Program-made: the position numbers and the translations under genes | The notes under the pieces: generated by a model | Told to the model about the DNA's origin: nothing | Database searches by the model: none | Seen by the model: only the letters and a program-made list of their open reading frames with translations | NCBI GenBank assembly: GCA_964498125.1 | Contig: CAZCGE010000014.1 | Coordinates: 1 to 11,057 of the forward strand | Origin: CAMDBL01 sp964498125 | GTDB taxonomy: Bacteria > Pseudomonadota > Alphaproteobacteria > Rhizobiales > Hyphomicrobiaceae | Direction: 5' to 3' | DNA: 11,057 nt | Shown: positions 7,056 to 11,057 of the stretch, one piece after another | Layout of the letters: each line of letters begins with the position of its first letter | How positions within the stretch are numbered: position 1 is the first letter of the stretch

Positions 7056-7170
7056 TCAAACCCTCGCCCTTTGCCCGAACAGGATCTTCTGCGCTTCTTT
7101 GTCGGTGGCCAGATTATAGCCTTGGCGCAGTTCCTTGCCGACGGCGATGCCTTCGGCGACGGCCAAGCGC
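7056..7170 (-). pseudogene. Truncated 3' end of a second GST gene
   Basis: These 115 bases align without gaps to the 3' end of the intact GST gene (8369-8483), with 12 mismatches by hand count (about 90% identity). The frame and TGA stop are kept. The 37 codons differ from the intact copy at five residues (for example final Asp to Val, Gln to Tyr, Lys to Glu), and three of the changed codons are synonymous or nearly so. Homology stops abruptly near 7170, so the whole catalytic part is missing and no start is present. It is a remnant of a duplicated or foreign GST gene, or a tail carried by an inserted segment. The hairpin at 7022-7047 lies just beyond its stop, as a related hairpin lies beyond the intact gene. 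Confidence 0.85.
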
Positions 7171-7221
7171 CGTCGCGGAAGACGCTCACCGCGAGCCCAT
7201 GGCAACATCCATTCTCAAGGA

Positions 7222-8202
7222 TCAACCGGCCAAGGAGAGCGGTTTTGTGGCGTGCATTGCCGGATTGGCACCTCTGGTGTAGCTCTCAACCATGTACCCG
7301 GTGATGCGCTTAACGAGATCGTCGCGGACATGGACGTGGTCGGTGCCATAGGCCGGTAGGCCCGTAGTGCGAACGATCTCGTAGCTCGGAAAATAGTCGA
7401 CATTGTCGTACTTCTTCCGAAGCCGCTCTGCGCAGACGCGCAGGACCGCCTTCGAGAACTCGTTCGCCACCAAGCAGTCGTCGCCCACAAAGGTGGTTTG
7501 GAGCGGAACAGGAGATACGGTCAACACCACTTTCAAGTCCGCTTCGGCTAAGTCCTGCATCGCGCTATCCAGCAACGTCAGAGCCTCCATTACGTCCATC
7601 TGATTGAGCGAGAAGCGGTTCGGCTCGCTATTCGCATATGCAGCTGGGGGCATCCGGTTGAGAAACTGCTGGGCAAGGCTATCGTACCAGGCCTCCACGT
7701 AGCCCAGTGTGATGATGACGACATCGCTACTTCTCAATTCCTGGTAGGTTTTATGGACCTCCTCGCGCCTCGCGATCGCACGCTCGAGCGTCACGTCGCT
7801 CCCACCGGGCAACAGCAGATCGGTAAAGCCTTCCCCCGATTTGACGATCGTGGCCTCGGAACTGCGTACACCGCCGAGCGCATCGCGAATTCGCCGGGAG
7901 ATCGTGCCAGGGTTGAACTCATTGAGCAGGCCATTTGTCCGGCCCTGCCATTCCTCCCGCGGTGCCGAAAACCCTCGTGTCGGTAGACTTACCCCAAGAG
8001 GATGCAGCGCCTCCTCAATATTGCGAGCGAAGCACGATCCGATGGTGAACACCCTTATTCGCCGCGAAAAATCGATGTTGAACTTCGGTATGAAGGAAGG
8101 GAAGATGCTGCCGTCGGCGCAACGAGCGTCGCCGTTTCCAGGATAGGCGCGCCGCGACCTGTTCAAACGCGCCTGCTGCAATACGACATTGAAGCGAGTC
8201 AT
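7222..8202 (-). CDS. GSCFA-domain protein (SGNH-hydrolase-like)
   Basis: The 326-residue protein carries the namesake motif of the GSCFA family: F-T-I-G-S-C-F-A-R-N-I near residue 52-62, at the end of a beta strand as in SGNH/GDSL-type hydrolases. Further family-like features are V-V-I-I-T-L-G-Y-V-E-A-W-Y in the middle, V-V-L-T-V-S-P-V-P-L later, and near the end G-T-D-H-V-H-V, likely the Asp-x-x-His of the catalytic block. The biochemical role of the family is poorly defined; relatives occur near polysaccharide-modifying genes, so an acyl-ester hydrolase or transferase is plausible but inferred. No signal peptide is seen, so it is probably cytoplasmic. ATG 8202 is chosen because AGGAG lies five bases upstream; a frame from 8232 lacks one. 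Its base composition is lower in GC than neighbouring genes (33/60 and 32/60 in two sampled lines), a sign of transfer. Confidence 0.85.
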   Translation of the reverse strand: MTRFNVVLQQARLNRSRRAYPGNGDARCADGSIFPSFIPKFNIDFSRRIRVFTIGSCFARNIEEALHPLGVSLPTRGFSAPREEWQGRTNGLLNEFNPGTISRRIRDALGGVRSSEATIVKSGEGFTDLLLPGGSDVTLERAIARREEVHKTYQELRSSDVVIITLGYVEAWYDSLAQQFLNRMPPAAYANSEPNRFSLNQMDVMEALTLLDSAMQDLAEADLKVVLTVSPVPLQTTFVGDDCLVANEFSKAVLRVCAERLRKKYDNVDYFPSYEIVRTTGLPAYGTDHVHVRDDLVKRITGYMVESYTRGANPAMHATKPLSLAG

Positions 8203-8332
8203 GAAGTCTCCTACCACTCGATTGGTCTGCACAACTTATCTGATTCGGTCGAGACGGACTTCATCCTGACGGCAAGTTGTCAACAACATCGCCTGGGCCA
8301 GCGCAGTCCCTGCGATGAGCCGGAGCAACGGA
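8203..8332. other. Spacer upstream of the GSCFA gene
   Basis: It holds the GSCFA ribosome-binding site (AGGAG on the minus strand, 8208-8212) and a 7-bp inverted repeat ACAACTT/AAGTTGT (8231-8237, 8274-8280). The second arm overlaps a minus-strand TTGACA (8279-8284) that could be a -35 box, but no matching -10 box is visible. Confidence 0.4.
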
Positions 8333-8351
8333 GTCTGACATGATGTCAGAC
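8333..8351. terminator. GTCTGACAT palindrome beyond the GST gene
   Basis: GTCTGACAT (8333-8341) and ATGTCAGAC (8343-8351) form a perfect 9-bp inverted repeat around a single base, 17 bases past the GST stop on the minus strand. A one-base loop makes it unlikely to be a simple RNA hairpin end to end, so part of the stem would open. It could equally be a dimeric protein-binding site. No T-run. Confidence 0.5.
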
Positions 8352-8368
8352 ACCGTCCTCGCCCACCC

Positions 8369-9073
8369 TCAATCCCTCGCCCTTTGCCCGAACAAGATCT
8401 TCTGCGCTTCCTTGTCGGTGGCCAGATTTTGGCCCTCGCGCAGTTCCTTGCCGACGGCGATGCCCTTGGCGACGGCTGGGCGCTTGGCGCAGCGGTCGAG
8501 CCAAGCTTGCATGTGCTTGAAGCTCGAGATGTCCTGGCCCTGGTTGGCGTAGAGCTTGGCCCAGGGATAGCTCGCCATGTCGGCGATCGAGTAGGCGCCT
8601 GCAAGGTACTCGCGATCGGCCAAGCGTTTATTGAGCACGCCATATAACCGGTTGACCTCGTTGGTGTAGCGGTCGATGGCGTAGGCGATCTTGTCCTGGG
8701 CGTAATTGCGGAAGTGGTGCACCTGGCCGGCCATCGGCCCGAGGCCACCCATCTGCCAGAACAACCACTGCTCGACCTCGACGCGCTTCCTCTCGGCGGC
8801 CGGATAAAACTTGCCGGTCTTGCGGCCGAGGTACTGCAGGATGGCGCCTGACTCGAACACCGAGACCGGCTTGCCGCCCGGGCCGCTGGGATCGACGATC
8901 GCCGGCATGCGATTGTTCGGCGCGATGGCGAGAAACGCAGGCTTGAACTGCTCGCCCTTGGAGATGTTGACGGGTTTGATCGTGTAGGGAAGCTTGCACT
9001 CCTCGAGCATGATCGTAATTTTGTGGCCGTTGGGGGTCGGCCAGTAGTGCACGTCGATTGGCTTCTGCGGCAT
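8369..9073 (-). CDS. yfcG: Nu-class glutathione S-transferase, YfcG-like disulfide reductase
   Basis: The 234-residue protein closely resembles E. coli YfcG/YghU, which bind glutathione and reduce disulfides rather than conjugating xenobiotics. The thioredoxin-like N-terminal domain has W-P-T-P-N-G-H-K-I-T (11-20); in YfcG the equivalent Thr and Asn contact glutathione in place of a catalytic Tyr/Ser/Cys. N-N-R-M-P-A-I-V-D (53-61) holds the cis-proline, and F-E-S-G-A-I-L-Q-Y-L (73-82) is the glutamyl-binding motif. The helical C-terminal domain includes W-L-F-W-Q-M-G-G-L-G-P-M (103-114) and Y-S-I-A-D-M-A (161-167). A tail of about 20 residues extends past E. coli YfcG. The start is ATG 9073, with AAGGAG seven bases upstream (9081-9086). 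Cytoplasmic. Its last 37 codons recur in the remnant at 7056-7170. Confidence 0.92.
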   Translation of the reverse strand: MPQKPIDVHYWPTPNGHKITIMLEECKLPYTIKPVNISKGEQFKPAFLAIAPNNRMPAIVDPSGPGGKPVSVFESGAILQYLGRKTGKFYPAAERKRVEVEQWLFWQMGGLGPMAGQVHHFRNYAQDKIAYAIDRYTNEVNRLYGVLNKRLADREYLAGAYSIADMASYPWAKLYANQGQDISSFKHMQAWLDRCAKRPAVAKGIAVGKELREGQNLATDKEAQKILFGQRARD

Positions 9074-9170
9074 GGAAAGGCTCCTTGGGTGGAAGGACGT
9101 TGCGGGATGCACCACGGCCCTTGGCGGAAGGGGGAGGTGCAAGCTGGCCCGCGAACGACGGATTGCCGAT

Positions 9171-9275
9171 AGAGCATTTTCCGCCAAAGTGGGCACCGGT
9201 TTGGCGGTGAAAATGCGACAAACAAAGGACTAGAGCGCTTTCCCCTGATTCAATTCGAGTGGAAAGCGCTCTAGT
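9171..9275. repeat. Twin palindromes of Rhizobiales intergenic type
   Basis: The first palindrome is GCATTTTCCGCCAAA (9174-9188) with its complement at 9200-9216, interrupted by a two-base insertion. The second is a perfect 15-bp inverted repeat, ACTAGAGCGCTTTCC (9229-9243) and its complement (9261-9275). The pair, in this order, matches my recollection of a mosaic repeat (AGAGCATTTTC...ACCGGTTT...GAAAATGC, then AGAGCGCTTTCC...GGAAAGCGCT) scattered through Rhizobiales genomes. It lies in the divergent spacer between the GST and second Bug genes (9074-9371), which otherwise holds their ribosome-binding sites and the inverted repeat at 9301-9340. Confidence 0.8.
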
Positions 9276-9300
9276 ATAGGCATGCCGGACGATACATTGT

Positions 9301-9340
9301 CTGACATTCGCGCTTGCTGCCGACCCCATGGTAATGTCAG
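9301..9340. promoter_or_regulatory. Inverted repeat in the leader of the second Bug gene
   Basis: CTGACATT (9301-9308) and AATGTCAG (9333-9340) are a perfect 8-bp inverted repeat with a 24-base spacer, ending 31 bases before the ATG at 9372. It could be a regulator's split operator or a long-loop hairpin in the leader. The left arm extends to GTCTGACAT (9299-9307), identical to an arm of the palindrome at 8333-8351. Confidence 0.4.
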
Positions 9341-9361
9341 CTTTGCTCGGATGAAAACAAT

Positions 9362-9366
9362 GGAGG
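9362..9366 (+). promoter_or_regulatory. Ribosome-binding site fixing the second Bug start
   Basis: GGAGG lies five bases before ATG 9372. It favours this start over in-frame ATGs at 9282, 9351 and 9360, and leaves a compact Sec-type signal peptide. Confidence 0.8.
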
Positions 9367-9371
9367 CACTC

Positions 9372-10358
9372 ATGCGCGCGAGCATGTTCCGAAGTTTAGC
9401 GGCAGCGTTGTGCGCGGCCGGCATGGCCGGTTCGTCCCTGGTCGCCGCGGCCGCCGAACCGAACTGGCCGACCAAACCGATCAAGGTCGTCATACCGTTT
9501 GGCGCGGGCAGCGCCGCCGATGTCTTCCCACGCATCGCCTTGCAGCAATTGTCGGTGCAATTGGGCCAGCCGATTGTCGTCGAGAACCGGGCAGGCGCCG
9601 GTGGGGCGACGGGCACGGCGGCCGTGGCCAAGGCCGAACCGGATGGCTATACACTGCTGGTCACGTCCTCGGCTTACACGGTGTCGCCCGCCATCTATCA
9701 GAGCCTGCCGTATGATCCGCTGAAGGATCTGGTGGCCATCGTACCGTTTGGCGGGCTGCCGAGCGTGCTGATCGTCCCCGCCAATCGCGGTTACAAGACC
9801 GCCGCCGACATGGTGGCCGCCGCCAAGGCGAAACCCGGATCGTTCAATTTTGCGACCTTGGGCGTTGGTTCGGCCGTGCACATGGCAGCCGAGCGTTTCC
9901 GCCTCAGCGCCGGTTACGAGGCAGCGCATGTGCCCTTCAAGAGCGGTGCGGAAGCCTTGAGCGAGATCATCGCCGGCCGCATCGATTATTACCTCTGCCC
10001 GATCGGCACGGCCTTGCCGATGATCCGTGATGGCAAGGTCGCCGTGCTGGCCATCAGCAGCAGGCAACGGTCCGCCACATTGCCGGAGGTTCCAACGACC
10101 ATTGAAGCCGGCTACGCGAACTCCGCCTTTCCGGTCTGGATTGGACTGCTGGCGCCGGCGCCGGCGCCGCCCGCAATCTTACAAAAGCTGCATCGGGAGT
10201 TGGCCGCCGCCCTGCTGTCGCCGGACGTGCGGCGCAGCTACGATCAAAGCGGCGTCGAGCCGATGCCGATCAGCGCGGCCGAGTTCAATGCTCAGATCGC
10301 GCGCGAGATCGTCGACAACACCAATCTCGTCAAGGCCCTCAATTTGAAGATCAACTGA
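9372..10358 (+). CDS. Orphan Bug/TctC-family periplasmic receptor
   Basis: This 328-residue protein is a second tripartite tricarboxylate transporter receptor. A Sec-type signal peptide (hydrophobic core about 7-26, cleavage near A-A-A-A at 28) precedes W-P-T-K-P-I-K-V-V-I-P-F-G-A-G-S-A-A-D (32-50). There S-A-A-D replaces the G-G-T-D of the tctC product, a change in the first ligand loop. E-N-R-A-G-A-G-G (71-78) and P-D-G-Y-T-L-L (90-96) are standard Bug landmarks. Length is normal. No tctA or tctB adjoins it: the gene is flanked by a divergent GST gene and a convergent cupin gene. Orphan Bug genes are frequent in proteobacteria; some share a remote TctAB or act in sensing. Sharing the TctAB encoded about 2.4 kb upstream is possible but not shown. 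Ligand unknown. Confidence 0.92.
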   Translation: MRASMFRSLAAALCAAGMAGSSLVAAAAEPNWPTKPIKVVIPFGAGSAADVFPRIALQQLSVQLGQPIVVENRAGAGGATGTAAVAKAEPDGYTLLVTSSAYTVSPAIYQSLPYDPLKDLVAIVPFGGLPSVLIVPANRGYKTAADMVAAAKAKPGSFNFATLGVGSAVHMAAERFRLSAGYEAAHVPFKSGAEALSEIIAGRIDYYLCPIGTALPMIRDGKVAVLAISSRQRSATLPEVPTTIEAGYANSAFPVWIGLLAPAPAPPAILQKLHRELAAALLSPDVRRSYDQSGVEPMPISAAEFNAQIAREIVDNTNLVKALNLKIN

Positions 10359-10384
10359 GGCCCGGCGCGCGGCGCCCGGCTCAG
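10355..10384. terminator. GC-rich hairpin over the Bug gene stop
   Basis: CTGA (10355-10358) plus GCCCGGCGC (10360-10368) pairs with GCGCCCGGC plus TCAG (10372-10384). This gives 13 positions, with one mismatch and one bulged base, around a three-base loop. It includes the TGA stop and lies in the short convergent gap (10359-10421) before the cupin gene. No T-run follows, so the terminator call is tentative. Confidence 0.5.
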
Positions 10385-10421
10385 TAGAGCAGAAACCATT
10401 GGCGGGGCCGCATGCCCATGC

Positions 10422-10934
10422 TCAACGGCCGACCAATTGCACCACCTCGCCCTTCTCATTCAGCCCGTAACCATGTGCGCGGGCGTCGTCGAGCACTTTC
10501 TTGGCCCAGGTCACTTTGCCGGAATCTGTGCCGCCGAGCACGGACAAGAGTAGGCCCTCGACGTTGCCGATGTTGGTATAGTGGCGATGCACGCCGGGCG
10601 GGATCGAGATGACGTCGAAGGCCTCGAGCACGACGGAGTGCTCACCCTCGTCGCCCCAGGCGATCTTGAAGCGGCTCGACAGCGGAATGAACACCTCAGT
10701 CGTCTGATGGTCATGCAGGCAGTTGCCGCTGCCGGGCGGCACCCGCGTGTAGCCGAGCGTGAAGCCGTCGGCCGGAATCTCCGCGCTCTCGCCCTGTTTT
10801 TCCGAGACGCCGGTACCGATCACGGAGCAATGATAGCGCTCGTGGCCGGGGATGAAGGCATCCAGGAACGCGTTGCCGGCGAAGGACAGGTCGGCGAAGC
10901 GGGCGACCTGATTGGTCATGTCGGGGATGGGCAT
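10422..10934 (-). CDS. Single-domain cupin protein
   Basis: The 170-residue protein has one conserved beta-barrel cupin domain. Motif 1 is P-G-S-G-N-C-L-H-D-H-Q-T-T-E (67-80), with H74, H76 and E80 as metal ligands. Motif 2 is D-V-I-S-I-P-P-G-V-H-R-H-Y-T-N (107-121), with H116 or H118 as the fourth ligand. All metal-binding positions are present, so it is probably a metal-dependent enzyme or a small-molecule sensor or isomerase; cupin sequence alone does not tell which. No signal peptide, so cytoplasmic. ATG 10934 has GGAGG seven bases upstream (10942-10946). A later in-frame ATG (residue 6) is less well placed. The ribosome-binding site is followed upstream, six bases away, by a long 7-bp tandem repeat, so any promoter must lie in or beyond that array. 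Confidence 0.85.
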   Translation of the reverse strand: MPIPDMTNQVARFADLSFAGNAFLDAFIPGHERYHCSVIGTGVSEKQGESAEIPADGFTLGYTRVPPGSGNCLHDHQTTEVFIPLSSRFKIAWGDEGEHSVVLEAFDVISIPPGVHRHYTNIGNVEGLLLSVLGGTDSGKVTWAKKVLDDARAHGYGLNEKGEVVQLVGR

Positions 10935-10952
10935 TGGGGGGCCTCCGGAAGC

Positions 10953-11057
10953 GTGAGTGGTGAGTGGTGAGTGGTGAGTGGTGAGTGGTGAGTGGTGAGT
11001 GGTGAGTGGTGAGTGGTGAGTGGTGAGTGGTGAGTGGTGAGTGGTGAGTGGTGAGTG
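10953..11057. repeat. Perfect 7-bp tandem repeat, 15 or more units
   Basis: The heptamer GTGAGTG repeats exactly 15 times (105 bases) without a mismatch up to the window edge, so the true array may be longer. On the plus strand, stops occur in every frame. On the minus strand (CACTCAC) all frames are open but contain no ATG or GTG, so translation cannot start inside. The array begins 19 bases upstream of the cupin ATG. Confidence 0.95.

Noticed and set aside
8256..8284. Sigma-70 promoter for the GSCFA gene starting from TTGACA (minus strand, 8279-8284)
   Set aside because: The -35 box is perfect, but the hexamer 17 bases away (AAGTCC) is no -10 box, and other spacings give nothing better.
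7056..8483. Classical attL/attR of an integrative element
   Set aside because: Direct repeats at a gene 3' end fit, but there is no integrase, the target is not a tRNA gene, the enclosed DNA is only about 1.2 kb and the copies differ by 10%. Kept only as a finding, not annotated as att sites.
8236..9225. Long minus-strand frame overlapping the GST gene in another register
   Set aside because: Ser/Arg/Pro-rich shadow; the GST frame has all expected motifs and an AAGGAG site.
10953..11057. CRISPR array
   Set aside because: Units are 7 bases, contiguous and without spacers: a simple tandem repeat.
1..11057. tRNA, rRNA or riboswitch genes
   Set aside because: No cloverleaf with a CCA-type end, rRNA-like stretch or known riboswitch core was recognised by eye; a covariance-model search would settle it.

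Overview
The window is high-GC DNA (about 70% in the transporter genes) from what looks like an alphaproteobacterium, probably of the Rhizobiales/Hyphomicrobiales type. The grounds are the set of Bug/TctC-type receptors, the twin-arginine signal peptides, a YcbB-like L,D-transpeptidase, and a twin palindrome (9171-9275) resembling the GAGCATTTTC...GAAAATGC intergenic repeats common in that order. The assignment is inference; no rRNA or other marker gene is present.

Left part (1-3509): the last codons of a short-chain dehydrogenase/reductase (SDR) face a minus-strand ABC solute-binding protein. The two convergent stop codons are separated only by a MITE-like, repeat-rich insert. Behind the binding protein, also on the minus strand, is a periplasmic L,D-transpeptidase.

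Centre (3510-6981): a 351-base divergent spacer leads into a complete plus-strand tripartite tricarboxylate transporter operon, tctC-tctB-tctA. The receptor gene tctC is separated from tctBA by an 86-bp nested palindrome, while tctB and tctA are tightly coupled. The last codons and stop of tctA lie inside another inverted repeat.

Right part (6982-11057): a truncated copy of the 3' end of a glutathione S-transferase (GST) gene (7056-7170), a lower-GC GSCFA-family gene, and then the complete YfcG-like GST gene (8369-9073), all on the minus strand. The GST 3' end is thus present twice in direct orientation, each copy with a GTCAGAC-type hairpin just beyond its stop, bracketing the GSCFA gene. 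Next come a Rhizobiales-type twin palindrome, a second, orphan Bug/TctC receptor on the plus strand, and a convergent minus-strand cupin gene. Upstream of the cupin gene is a perfect 7-bp tandem repeat of 15 units running off the window end.

Most genes are solute uptake (one ABC receptor, one full TTT system, one spare TTT receptor) plus envelope and redox housekeeping. The unusual content is between the genes. Several repeat families share a GTCAGAC core, seen seven times and always at gene ends or in spacers. The GSCFA gene bracketed by duplicated GST tails is the best candidate for an undescribed mobile or recombinational unit, although no recombinase is visible.
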